Shown one piece after another: positions 45,438 to 58,917 of a DNA stretch of 64,000 bases. Source of the DNA: Selaginella moellendorffii (Eukaryota > Streptophyta > Lycopodiopsida > Selaginellales > Selaginellaceae); the NCBI RefSeq assembly GCF_000143415.4, contig NW_003314277.1, forward strand, positions 229,059-293,058. The letters are read 5' to 3'. The notes under the pieces were generated by a model that was given only the letters and a program-made list of their open reading frames with translations, made no database searches and was not told the DNA's origin. Both the position numbers and the translations under genes were made by a program. Numbering within the stretch: position 1 is the stretch's first letter; every line of letters begins with the position of its first letter.

Positions 45438-48176
45438 ATGCCGCAGCGCCTCCCTTTCAATGAGGCTGCCGCCGCGGTGGAGAATCAAGAGGAGAGCACC
45501 AGCCCCCGGAGCGAGAGGCAGGATGAGAGGAGCAAGTGGAGGCTGCGAGGATTGCTGTGGAGAATGCAACTCGGTGTTCTTCCCTGCCGCTGCGATTCCG
45601 TGGATTCCTTGCGTAGGGCTGCCGCCGATGGACGCCGGAGGTGAGTGATGAGTTCTTCCCTTGTACTGCGCTCTTTTTCATTGTCTAGCTTAAAATATAG
45701 GTAGGGGGCTTTTGTCAGTGTGGTTTTTCATCCCTCTCGACTTTGCTTTCGCAGGTACGCAGATCTACGAAGGCGATTGTTGGTCGATCCGCATCTCATG
45801 GAGGAGGGCCAGAAGCCACCCGACGTCAGCATGGATAATCCACTTTCTTTAGATCCTGGTGAGAGCTGGAGAAGTGCATGAGTCAATGGATTGGCAAGAT
45901 TTGTGGAACTGTAAGATTTTTTTTTCTTGTTGTTCTTGCTGAGGAATTTAGCTCTAGAGAAGAAGGCGGTCCCTCCCAACTAGCTAGCTTTATCTGTGTG
46001 TGTCATACGTTCTTGTCTTATGTGTGGTTATTTTCTTTTGTTCTTACTGAGCGAGTGTCTTTGTCTTGGCAGACAGTGTGTGGGGCAAGTATTTCAGAAA
46101 CGCTGAGATCGAGCGTGTGATCGACAAGGATCTTTCTCGGTTATACCCGGAGCATGGTAGCTTTTTTCAAGGCTCTGGCTGCCAGGCTATGTTCCGGAGA
46201 ATTCTTTTAGTATGGGCTTTGATCCATCCGCAGTTGAGCTACCGGCAAGGTAATGCATTTCCTTTCCTCTCTATTGTTTTCTTATTGTGTTTTTCTAGGA
46301 ATGCATGAACTGCTGGCTCCACTGCTTTACGCACTTCACGTCGATGTCATGCAGCTATCGCAAATCAAGAAGCGGTACGAGGACCTGTTCGACGACAGGT
46401 TTGATGAAGACGGAGAATACAAGTCGTCAAGAATGAAATCACCTTTCGATCTTTCTGAGGCTGAAGACTCACAGGGGGTGAATGGTTATCAGGACAGTCA
46501 GGGGATCTTCGAGCACGATGAGTTGAACGTCGATCTCAAGGTCATCGTCAAGGGTAGTGATAGTTATGGAGCAGAAGGAGAGCTCGGGGCCTTGTTTGCG
46601 GCGAGGTTTATGGAACATGACGCTTACTGCATGTTCGATGCGTTGCTGGGTGGTCGGGGCGGCGCGGTTCGTATGATCGACTACTTTGTTACGTCAGGTG
46701 TTCCAGATGCATCATCGGCTCTTTACCGCACCTTAGCCGCTGCCGACATCGCTCTCTACACGCAGCTTGTGGCACTTGGCGTCCAACCTCAGTACTTTGC
46801 TCTTCGATGGCTTCGGCTACTTTTTGGACGCGAGTTTGGCCTGGAGGATTTGCTTCTGGTCTGGGATGCCATTTTTGCTGCATCCAATGAGGCTATTCTC
46901 CCGCCTGGTGACTCCGCAGCGGACGGCAGCCTTTCGTCGAGAAGTGCAATCATCTCTGCGATTGCGGTGTCACTTTTGCTTCACTCTCGTGCTGCTCTAC
47001 TCGCTGCTCCCGACGCCACCGGATGTTTGGAAAGGCTTTTAAACTCACCTCACATTCAAGACGTCAGGAAATTTTTGGAGAATGCCAAGAGTCTGCAGCA
47101 CTTAGCACTGGAAACAGCTGGGACTCCCCTTCCTGCGGTGGCAAAGGTCGGCAGGACTACAAAGTCTCCACAAAAGAGTGCCAAGTCTGGCATTTTGCGG
47201 CAGGGATCAGCAGGCTGTTCGCCAGAGCTGCTGAAGATGTTTCTGGCAGAAGGATATTGGGAAGAAAAGTGGAAGACTTCGGTCCTTCAAAGAACTAGTA
47301 TTGAGGACGTGAGACCAGCTTCTCGAACAACAGAACAGCCAAAGGGATCAACTTCCAATGGTCCAAGTGAAAATACTAGAGAAAGAACCGAGACGGTAAC
47401 TCCGCCAAAGCCCAGCTCAAATGGCTCCAGGGTCCAAGCTCATAGTAAACATCTGGACAACGAACACGGTGACGCCAAGGGGCCTGTCGAGGAGGCTGTG
47501 AAGTCTGAGTCTTCGGATGGCGAAGAAGCCATGCAGAGGAACGTTGGTCTAGTCGCTCCTGCTTCGAATGCCGGATCATCGGATGGTGAGACACCGGATG
47601 TTGTTCCTGTGAAGGATGCTGTTGCTTCCACATCAAATGCTCCATTGGCAGAAGCAGTGCCGCCACAGGACGACGTTGATAAAATAGCTGGCCGATCGAG
47701 CGAGAAAGAAGGCGGCGTAAGCAACACCAATGGTGACGAGGTTGTCATTGTTGATGACCCTCTCGGTGTAAGCTCCAGCGCAAGGCTGCGCATTCCAAGG
47801 ACTCCACCAAGGAAGAGCGGCTCCTCGTCCGAGGAGGAACCCGGCAGCAGCACGAGCTCGTCGCCGTTTACTGCTCTCAGGAAGATTTCGATGAAGAGAG
47901 ACGAAGTAGGGGACTCTCCGAGGAGACCAAAGGGCCCCGTGGCGTTGCAGTCGCTCGGCCAGTCGATGATGGAACACATCCAGGTAAAACTCTCACATTT
48001 CTTCGCGATGTTTTAAGTTGCTTTGTTTCCTACAGGTGTTGGAAGGTGTGCTGTCCCAGAAAGTGAGAGAAGGCGAGCAAATCTCCAAGGCCATCATCGG
48101 TGGCAAGGGCCACGTTTCGGCAATGGTGGCATTGGCAGAGCTACGCAAGATAAGCAACGCCCTCCTTCAGATGTGA
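45438..48176 (+). CDS. TBC1D5: TBC-domain Rab GTPase-activating protein, TBC1D5-like
   Basis: Accelerates GTP hydrolysis by Rab GTPases in endosomal and retromer-linked traffic; this role is taken from the family. Five exons (45438-45640, 45755-45858, 46073-46249, 46299-47983, 48036-48176) join in frame to 769 residues. The N-terminus has the TBC entry LRGLLWRMQLG. The catalytic arginine finger is Arg125 in IDKDLSR and the glutamine finger Gln161 in YRQGM. The domain continues through FGREFGLEDLLLVWDAIF (about residue 365). The C-terminal half is Ser/Pro/Glu rich and probably disordered. All splice sites are GT-AG. The ATG at 45438 is the first in frame; no upstream ATG extends it. Pieces of this gene precede both spherulin-like genes. 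Confidence 0.92.
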
Positions 48177-48638
48177 GATGGTGGAGGCTACTGTAAATAA
48201 CAGCGAAGTATGGATCGATTCATTTGACGACGAACGAGAGAGCTCATCTGGTGGGATTGTTTGCTTTGATTCATTCAAACGCCCACTAATTCGCAGTTCT
48301 TGTAGGTAGGCCCGAGAGAGTGCTTGTTATTTCTTTACTACGAGAGCTTCCCTGTTTAGTTGATGAGGTATGGCTTCCTTTCAATCAAATTTTCGCAGGG
48401 AAATAACAACCTTTCATTGTCAAAACGATTAGAATGAAAAAGGACAAACAAGTAACGAAGAAGCCGATATGGAGAAGTGATTGGATATAGCCGCGTAGCC
48501 GAGAGAAGAGGAGAGGGAGGAGAGAGAAGAACACCTCTCTCTCCATTCTCTCCTCTCTCCAAACTTGACGATGGTGGTGATGATCTTGGAAGTGTGGAGA
48601 CGCTTGGATCTTTCACTGTAAAAGTTGAGCGAGAGCTC

Positions 48639-51381
48639 TCACTGGAGGTGATGATCCTCGATGCCTTTGAGCGAGCCTCCAGATCGGTTGCGATGGTGGT
48701 GGGCATGGTGATGATGCTGGTGCTGGTGGTGATGCTGGTGGTGATGGTGATGCCGGAGGCCATCCGCCGCCGCGAGATGCCGGCTGCTTGAGTCCCCGGC
48801 ACTGAAGAAATCCGAGTCGCGGTCGGGGGAGTTGTACTGCGAGATGGACTCCGAGTTGCTCTCCTCGGTGGAGTTCCCGCCGATGGCACCACCACCATTG
48901 CTGCGAGGCGGCGGCGGCGCCGACCATCCCATACTCACGTGCTTGAGAATGCTGGCCTCGATCTTCGAGTTCGCGGCGGCGGCGCTGTTAAACCGGGCCT
49001 TGCCACCACCACCACCACCTGGATTCGCCGCCACCCACGGGGGCGGCTTTGCGGTCACGCTCCTCACCGTGCTCCTGTTCATGAAGGTGGAGCTCTGCTT
49101 GAGGCGGCTCCATGCGTGAGCCAGCCTCCGGCCGTGCTCGCTATCGTCGGCGCTCTCTCCACCGGATGCGTCGTAGCCATCGCTCACGGACCTCTGGAGC
49201 CACGGCCGAGAGAAGCTCGTCGCTGGTGGCGAGGACGTCCCATGGACGCCAGTTGTGGTTGATGCTGCCACGAGATCTGGTGGTATTGCTGCTGGTGCTA
49301 CTTCTCCCGCGACCAGGTAGCTCTCGCTCTCGTCCGGCGAGAGGAGCGACGTGGAAGGCACGATCGCGGAGCTCCCTGGAGTGCTTGGCAAGAACGCGCT
49401 CCTGGCCTCCAGCTGCAGTGGTGCCACCGAGTCATCGCTCCCCAGGCTCTTCTTGGTGCTGTGATGCTTTGGAACTCCGCCACCTTCCGCCACGGACGAT
49501 GGGAGTTTCTGCTTTTCCCAGTGCTGCTTCGATGATCTGCTGCTGCCGCTGGTGTCCTTGGCGATCGCCGGGGATATGTCGCGCTTTCTCTTCGTCTTTC
49601 GGCTCGATGGGAGTGGGACTATCTCGGCACCTGGACTCCTGCCGAAACTTTCCGGGCTGCTGTCCGTCTCGGTTATGATCGAGGCGTCGTTCCCCACGGG
49701 CTTCAACACCGAGGACTTCTCTCGAGCTCGCTCTGCTGCTTTCGAGGCGTCTTCTGCGTTTAAACGGGCTAGCTTCCAGGGGCTGATCTTGACTGGCTTC
49801 TTCGCCTTCTTTCCGGCCTCGTCCTTCTTCAGAGGCAGCGGGACAATCTCCTTGCTGCCGCTCTCGATGTCGCCGCCTAGAGGATCTTTCACAAGCGTGT
49901 CCTAAGTTCACAAACGTCAGCTTGGCGCTCACATAGAGATGTAAAGAAGCGAGCTTACCTGATGCTCCACCAGCAATCTTGGTGGAGTACACCATGGCCT
50001 CCTTTGCAAAGCTCCGAGAGAACTTACGTTGCTAACGGCGGTTGCAACCGAGCTTACAGGCGAAGACTGCAAGCTGTGCATGTCACCTTGTAGTTGATCC
50101 CGCTCCCTCATTGCGACAATATAATCATATGTACTGATTCCCTGTACCACGTAGTCATGTCAACTTTGTAGCTGTTCGGAAGGATTCTAGGAAGAACATA
50201 CCTTGTGAATCAGTATGAGATGAAAGAAGAAAAGTTGCCCGAGAGGAAATGTTGCCAATAACGCCAGAACTGTACAGAGACCCTGGTTTCACTTTTCGTT
50301 AGTCAAGTCGAGAAAAACATTGCTGGCATTGTTGGCCTACCACTACAACGACAAACGGCACGATAGAGAAACTGCTTCCCAGCTTCGAAACAATATTGTC
50401 TTGAAACTCCTTACGATTGAGCATGCACCTGACGATCACGAAAACTCCTACTGACCACTGCAAAATTAGCTGTCCGAGATACACACGGTTGTAAGCTTTG
50501 AGACAATCCATCAGAAAAAACAACTACTCACCAGCAGCAAACCGGACACCATCAAGGACACAAAGGTTCTGTAGTTCTTCTTTCCAATGCAATTGTTTAT
50601 CCACTGCATACCAGCCACATTCTAGAACACGTAACATAAACAAAACAAGAGCTTACTCTGCAATGGTGATCGAATCCATCGACGCACTTGTCACAGGCAC
50701 GGCAGTGTTTGCTGAACTTGAAAATCTGCAGGACACAAAATCAGGATCGCCACACTGGATTTTAGGCTAGAACTTTCACTGGCCTGAATGACTTAGTGTA
50801 CCTCTGCTTCGCATAAGCTACAATAAAGCAAGTCCTCCTGATGTCTGGATCGCTCTGCGTTCCTCCTCCACGAACAGCATATCAGCCTCTTCAAGCCCAC
50901 GGCAAGACATCCAAACGGAGCACAGAAGCCGAGTGCATTATCCCCTGCATTGCTGGAGGCCGAGACATCAAGGCTCTTCTTGTTGTGCTCCTTGGAAAAA
51001 GACAGTGAGGTACTGCTCGACTTGTTGGAACCACCTTTTCCATACAGCTTATGCTTCTCGATACCGGGATCAGCTGGATTGGCGGCTGCACAGCGAATGT
51101 ACAAGGCAAAAACCAGAATGACCTGCACAAGGAGTTGTGTTTTCTCGAAAACCCAAAGAAAAGGAGCCATTTTTACCAATGGAGAGAAGATAGCGATGAC
51201 ATGGTACTCGAGGACCTTGCTACCAAGAAAAGGGATGAAGAAAACGTAGAACGCGAATGCTAGAGACACGAACACTGCAATAGCTACCACCTAGAGGCTA
51301 GACATCAGCAAAAAACCATAAAAAAAACGCAATTTTTACCTGCAGAGGATGGTAAGGAAGCTCCCACCCGTGGTGTCGCAT
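48639..51381 (-). CDS. DHHC-type protein S-acyltransferase (palmitoyltransferase), plant PAT
   Basis: Attaches palmitate to cysteines of membrane proteins. Nine exons (51340-51381, 51177-51290, 50802-51122, 50657-50725, 50532-50603, 50341-50469, 50202-50282, 49959-50141, 48639-49901) join in frame to 757 residues. Two N-terminal membrane helices are followed by NPADPGI, the zinc-binding CRD ending [20 protein letters not shown] with catalytic Cys in DHHC, then two more helices. The long tail starts with the conserved WCTPPR and [10 protein letters not shown] blocks of the large plant PATs (Arabidopsis PAT19-22 group). Near the C-terminus a His/Gln run (about 48690-48775) is striking. Convergent with the TBC gene, whose stop is 462 bases away. 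Confidence 0.93.
48690..48775 (-). repeat. CAC/CAT/CAG repeat coding a polyhistidine tract
   Basis: Interrupted trinucleotide-like repeat inside the last PAT exon coding His blocks broken by Gln, Ala, Asn and Arg, about 24 residues in all. Its length is likely variable between individuals, as is usual for such repeats. Confidence 0.85.
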
Positions 51382-53210
51382 CTTGCCTATGTTCTCGTGC
51401 TCTAGAATCTGTGCACCCTCAGACCCAAATTCCTGGCCTTCACTGTCTTCCCAAACAATGTAGCTTGTTTTCCCATGACCCACTGCTTCGCCTGCTCTAC
51501 GCTACTCTGCCTCCCAAGAACATGGCCTTGCTCAGCTTGAGAGACTTCAGCTCTAGAACTTCCAAGCCGCCGCTTCATTCCAGCAAGAAGCAGAGGATGA
51601 ATGCCGAGATTCCGAGATTTCCCCCCTCCATTCCGCTCTATCTAATCATCTTCCAGCGAGCGGAGTCCAGCTCCACACACCCTTTTCCCTGCTCGGCCAT
51701 AGCCATCCCCCTGTGAGAGCGCCCGCTCTGCTACTGCTGTAGAGTTCCACCGCATTGCCTTCATTGGCCTTTGTCTTTCTTGCTTGGACTCAGCCCGTCG
51801 CTGCCCGTCACCACACGCGCGTCGACGGCGGACGTGCGTGGCACGACCCAGGCCGTTAGATTGCCATGCGCATCAGAGCTTAGCCTTAGCCGTGATATTT
51901 GCAGGAATCCCAGCGCTCGGCCCTTGGCCTCTTTTTTTCTAAATCGCCGGAAGCATCGTCTTCTACTTCTTGTCGGGCTCGCTCTCCATTTCGAGCATTA
52001 TTTCACCTCGTTACTTGCCCCGAGTGATTTGTAGAGTGAACTCCCAGTTCAAGTCAACAACATGATAAAATTTTTTAAAACCAACTTATCTCGTTTGAAG
52101 GAGTGAAGTTGAGTGACACACGATCCCCCCACCACTCGTAAATGTTCCTGCGACTTTCTGCAAACGTTTGTTAATTGTCGTGCTTCCCCCTCCCCCTCTC
52201 CCTGATATGCGCGATGAAAAAGGTTAAAGATCTACGCAATCGAACTAAATGCCGCGATGCCGAAGCTCTACCAACTCGGAAAGAAGGGACACGCTACTTG
52301 CAACTTTGCACTTCATCGCTAACAAAGATCCTGGCAACCAGCATGCATTAACGAGTGGATCCACAGGCTGAATGAGACAGCCAGATTTGCTTAGATAGGA
52401 AAGCAAAACAGGAATCACTAGAAATCCAAACAGCGTCAAAACAGTACCTGTTTACGACGAGTAATGCAGGAAGGACCACCCATCAGCTCTCTTAAATGGC
52501 GACCAAACTCACTTTCCCTGACACGCTCACGTGAATTGCCTTTCAAAGGGCTGCACCATGGTCAGTATCAAACTGAAAACCAGAAACTACAGCACACAGC
52601 TAAAGCAATGACTTGCAAACTTACACGACAGTTACTATACACACTTTTCCCAGCCTCTCGTCGCCTTAGCACTGCGCAAAAGCACACATAACAGATCAAT
52701 GATCCAGTTGGAAATCTAGCTACACAAAACTAGAACAGCTCGTCGTCGAGACTCACCGGGTTGTCTTCATATTCTCTGGTGGTGAGCTAAGAGTTAACCA
52801 TATCAAACAAGAAAAACCTTCAGGTTCCCATGTGCATCCCTTTCGCTTTAGCAACGAGCATGGTCCAGACAGGCCTAGTAATGGCGCAGATACTGCAAAT
52901 ATCACACAGTCAGTCATCAACTCAAAATGGTGAGCGGGAACCTTTTAAATTTGCATATGTGAACACTGCTCGCTCGCCATTGTCGATCTATAGAGCTTAT
53001 AACCTGTGCAAGAGACAAATGATAATGTAAGATAGGAAAGAAACAATAGTTTAAAATTTCGTACCAGGAATAATATCTGTTGCAACTGTTGTCAGATCTT
53101 GCAAGGACGGAAGAACAAAGAAAGAATGGAAACAGCAGAGCAGTAGATATTACACTGATATTATTTACAAACAGACGATAGATCGAACGGAAAAATCATT
53201 GCAAGCTAGC
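51382..53210. other. PAT promoter side and an unassigned possible small gene
   Basis: 51382-52050 is upstream of the PAT gene and probably holds its 5' untranslated region and promoter. On the minus strand at about 52440-52900, short open stretches with AG/GT borders occur (GNSRERVRESEFGRHLRELM at about 52445-52545 and LTTREYEDNP near 52760), suggesting a small multi-exon gene, but I could not join them or name a family. The remainder shows nothing recognisable. Confidence 0.3.
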
Positions 53211-55567
<2,357 letters not shown>

Positions 55568-57304
55568 ATGGGATGGAATGGAGTGAGAATTAGGCAATGT
55601 GGCAATCATATATTGGAAGAATCGATGGATGCCACCAAAAATCGATGCAGCAAGCAAGTGATTACAAGCTCCTGGGGCAATAAGAAGATTAAGATGTACG
55701 GAGACGCACGAGACATGGAGAGGTCGCGGCATGCGTTTGATTCCATGTACGGAAGGAATGTGGGGTCCTGGAATATCCTTCTTACAGCAAATGCCCAGAA
55801 CGGGCATCTAGAGCGGGCATTTGTGGTGTTTAGCGTTATGCCATGGCGTGACATTGTGTCCTGGAATTCCATGATTGGGGCTTTTGCGAAGAGCGGCGAG
55901 AAGGAATATAGAGCTCTAGAATTGTTTTGGGCGATGGTGGAGGAGGGGATTCATCTCGATAGGATCACAATAACTGCTGCGCTGGAAGCGTGTATGGATC
56001 GAATCGAGGTGGAGCGAATCCACCAAATTCTGGCAAGGATTCCCGAGCTTGAATCGAGCTTAGAGGTGAGAACTACTCTGGTAAAAGTGTATGGGAGAAT
56101 TGGGTGTTTTGAGAGAGCTAAGCTTATCTTTGATCGTCCTCGGCGAGATGTCGTGCTATGGACGGGGATGATTCTAGCATATGCCAGGAATGGGCATCTG
56201 TGCCTCGCAAGAAGGGTGTTTGAGAATATGCCACATCACACTGTGGTTTCCTGGAACGTTATCTTAACAGTTTACGCACATGTAAATAATTTCTATGAAG
56301 CAAAGAAGATGCTACAACTTATGCCTATGGCTAGCGTTGTCTCCTGGAATATTCTTCTTACAGCATATGCCCAAACTGGGCATATTTTAGATGCGGTGAG
56401 AACTTTTTGTTGCATGGATCTCGAGGGCCAGTCACCGGTTCAAGTAACTTACCTTGCAGTTCTTGTAGCGATATCTCAAATGGGGGATCTAAAACTTGGA
56501 AAAGTGATCCACAATGAGATCGAAGCTGGCGATTCTAGTAACAGTCCGGAAATCACGACCTCGCTCATTGACATGTATGTGAAATGCGGGCGCTTGGACG
56601 ATGCAAGGAGCTTCTTTGATGGAACCTATGGAATCTCTCTGGGAATCTCCTCGTGGAACGCTATGATCGGAGGATATACCCGGTCTGGTTATACGAAAGA
56701 AGCATTTGAGCTCTTCAAGAGAATGGATCTGGAAGGAATCCAAGTGAACAGAGTGACGATACTTTCAGTTCTTCCGGCATGCCATAGCTTGCGCGAGGCA
56801 AAGCTCGTTCACGCGGCCTTCTCAAGCAAAAGCCCTGCCATGGAATGGATGGCTGGGATTGGAGCTGAGCTCATCAACGTCTATGGCAAGCACGGCGGTG
56901 TGGAAGATGCCTGGCGCATCTTCCGCAAGATCCACCCGTGCGATCTCTCCGCGTGGACGGCGCTGATTGGAGCAAATGCCGAGAATGGGTACGAGGAGGT
57001 CGCGGTTCGAATCTGGCGGTGGATGGATCTCGAAGGCATATCTCCGGACCATGTGGCGTTTAACAGCATTCTCTTTGCTTGCAGCCATGGAGGCCTCGTA
57101 CGCGATGCCGTGGATTTCTTCCAGCGAATGACGGACGGCTGTGATTTGCTGCCCGAGGTGGATCACTACGTCTGTATCGTCGATCTCTTTGCTCGCACGG
57201 GGCAGCTGGAATATGCCGAAGATCTTCTCGTCCACATGCCGTTTGAGCCAACCTTCGTTGCCTGGACAACGTACCTTGGATATTCCTTATTTTGGGCGGG
57301 ATAG
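55568..57304 (+). CDS. PPR protein, PLS class, truncated E motif
   Basis: Single-exon frame of 578 residues from ATG 55568, with about fifteen PPR units (for example VGSWNILLTANAQNG, DVVLWTGMILAYARNG, ISSWNAMIGGYTRSG, LSAWTALIGANAENG). Such proteins bind specific organellar RNAs. The end shows the start of an E motif (PTFVAWTTYLG) but turns after a few residues to a stop, so E and DYW domains are lacking. The stop lies 20 bases before the next start codon; the lost tail may have been replaced when the neighbours came together. The N-terminus has no obvious transit peptide from this start. Likely expressed, but a truncated family member. Confidence 0.82.
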   Translation: MGWNGVRIRQCGNHILEESMDATKNRCSKQVITSSWGNKKIKMYGDARDMERSRHAFDSMYGRNVGSWNILLTANAQNGHLERAFVVFSVMPWRDIVSWNSMIGAFAKSGEKEYRALELFWAMVEEGIHLDRITITAALEACMDRIEVERIHQILARIPELESSLEVRTTLVKVYGRIGCFERAKLIFDRPRRDVVLWTGMILAYARNGHLCLARRVFENMPHHTVVSWNVILTVYAHVNNFYEAKKMLQLMPMASVVSWNILLTAYAQTGHILDAVRTFCCMDLEGQSPVQVTYLAVLVAISQMGDLKLGKVIHNEIEAGDSSNSPEITTSLIDMYVKCGRLDDARSFFDGTYGISLGISSWNAMIGGYTRSGYTKEAFELFKRMDLEGIQVNRVTILSVLPACHSLREAKLVHAAFSSKSPAMEWMAGIGAELINVYGKHGGVEDAWRIFRKIHPCDLSAWTALIGANAENGYEEVAVRIWRWMDLEGISPDHVAFNSILFACSHGGLVRDAVDFFQRMTDGCDLLPEVDHYVCIVDLFARTGQLEYAEDLLVHMPFEPTFVAWTTYLGYSLFWAG

Positions 57305-57324
57305 AATCTAGGGTTCTTCCAGCT

Positions 57325-58846
57325 ATGGGGGAAGCTGGGCGCCCCGACGAGGTAATAGACGATCTGTCAGCTCCGTTGGAATGCTATGCCGCTGTGGCAA
57401 GGATCGGCAAAGATTGGAGCGAGGCGAGGCGCAGCGGCGAAATCTTTGCGGATAATGCGCTCTCGCAAGCGATGAAGATCCTCGCAGGCGCCCTTCCGGC
57501 CGTATTCGAGGATTTGTGTCCGTCCTGCTGCCAGATCTTGTCGACAAGACTATCGGGGATCGCCACAGGTAAGCTTTGATTTGGAAAACTGGGAGCTTGT
57601 TGAAATTTTCTTGTGGCTTTTGGTCGCAGGCTTGGAGCTAGCTGAGGTCATCGGCAGGAAGTATGCCAGCGTCGATGGGGCATGTACAATGCACAGAGCA
57701 GCGAAGGTCCAGAAAGAGGAAGAAGACTGCGAAGAAGAAGAAGAAGACGAAGAAGATGAAGAAGGAGAAGGATGCTCGGAAACGCAGTCTGTGATGAGTG
57801 GAAGTGCCTCGATTTCTCAAAGGGCGGGCCAGAAGAAAGTGCTGACGCCTCAAGAAAGGGAGCACATCAGGTACTTGCAAGTCGTCAGGAAAAAAGATTT
57901 TGTCTGCATGGAGTGGATCAAAGGCATGAGAGTCAACATACTCCAAGGTCTAGAGCTACATACCAACATCTTCAGTGCCGCGGAACAGTCTCGCCTTCTC
58001 GACATGGTTTTCGAGCTTGAGCTCAAAGGCCAGCGGAACGAGCTCAAAGGTCATGTCTTTGATCCATTTTCTAACGATGGTACTGACGTGGGCTTTTGAG
58101 CTTTTAGAACGCACTTATTCCGCTCCACGGAAGTGGATGCAAGGGAAAGGGAGAGTCACGCTTCAGTTTGGATGCTGCTACAACTATTCTCACGTAAGAT
58201 TTGAAATTCTCGTGAAGAGTTTCTAAGCCTTTTTGTTGTCCAGGATAAGTTTGGAAATACTCCAGGCATCTTGCAAGACGAGGAAGTTGATCCGTTGCCG
58301 CCACTACTCAAGTCGACCATCAAGCGCCTCGTTCGCTGGCATGTCCTCTCTCCCACCTGCGTTCCAGACAGCTGCATCGTCAACATCTATGAAATAGGCG
58401 ACTGTATCCCACCTCATATTGATCACCACGACTTTCTACGGCCGTTCTGCACCGTCTCGCTGCTCAGCCAATGCAGCATTGTATTTGGATCGAGCCTGTC
58501 CGTCGCTGCACCGGGAGAATTTGATGGATCTTTCTCTACACAGTTGCCGGTGGGGTAAGTCCTCTCCTTTCGTTTTTCCACCTTTTTTTTTGTTCGAGGC
58601 TTCTCTCATGGCGGTAACTTTTGCAGGTCGGTGTTGGTTCTCAATGATAACGGTGCTGACGTTGCAAAGCATTGCATTCCTGCTGTTCCATCCAAGAGGT
58701 TAGCTGAAAGGAATTTTCAGCTCGTTTAACGTCACGATTTGCTTTCCCGCAGAGTCTCCCTGACCTTCAGAAAGATGGATCCTCGAAAACGACCGTATGG
58801 CTACAGAAGCGATCGAAGCATGGAGGCAATACCACTCTTGGACTAG
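57325..58846 (+). CDS. ALKBH9: ALKBH9-type RNA N6-methyladenosine demethylase (2OG-Fe(II) oxygenase)
   Basis: Removes methyl groups from m6A in RNA using Fe(II) and 2-oxoglutarate; this function is taken from the Arabidopsis ALKBH9/10 family. Six exons (57325-57568, 57630-58049, 58108-58193, 58244-58554, 58627-58698, 58753-58846) join in frame to 408 residues. An acidic Glu/Asp run lies near residues 110-130. The conserved RTYSAPRKWM, VTLQFGCCYNYS, RWHVLSPTCVPDSCIVN and PPHIDHHDF blocks follow. Iron ligands are His308, Asp310 and His369; Arg378 in SKRVSLTFRKMD binds 2-oxoglutarate. The 58-base intron at 58050-58107 is needed to keep frame. It sits 20 bases after the PPR stop and 71 before the next gene, all on one strand. 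Confidence 0.93.
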
Positions 58847-58917
58847 CTAAAGTATCTGCATTTTTCTTTATTTGTTGGTTTTGAACTTCACCGTTCAGTT
58901 CCTAGGGTCTGTTTAAG

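Noticed and set aside
46689-46883. Minus-strand frames inside the TBC gene
   Set aside because: No family resemblance; the plus-strand exon is conserved across this stretch.
50020-50028. Intron at GTAAGT within the PAT gene near 50028
   Set aside because: Reading straight through gives the conserved WCTPPR block in frame, so the GT is exonic.
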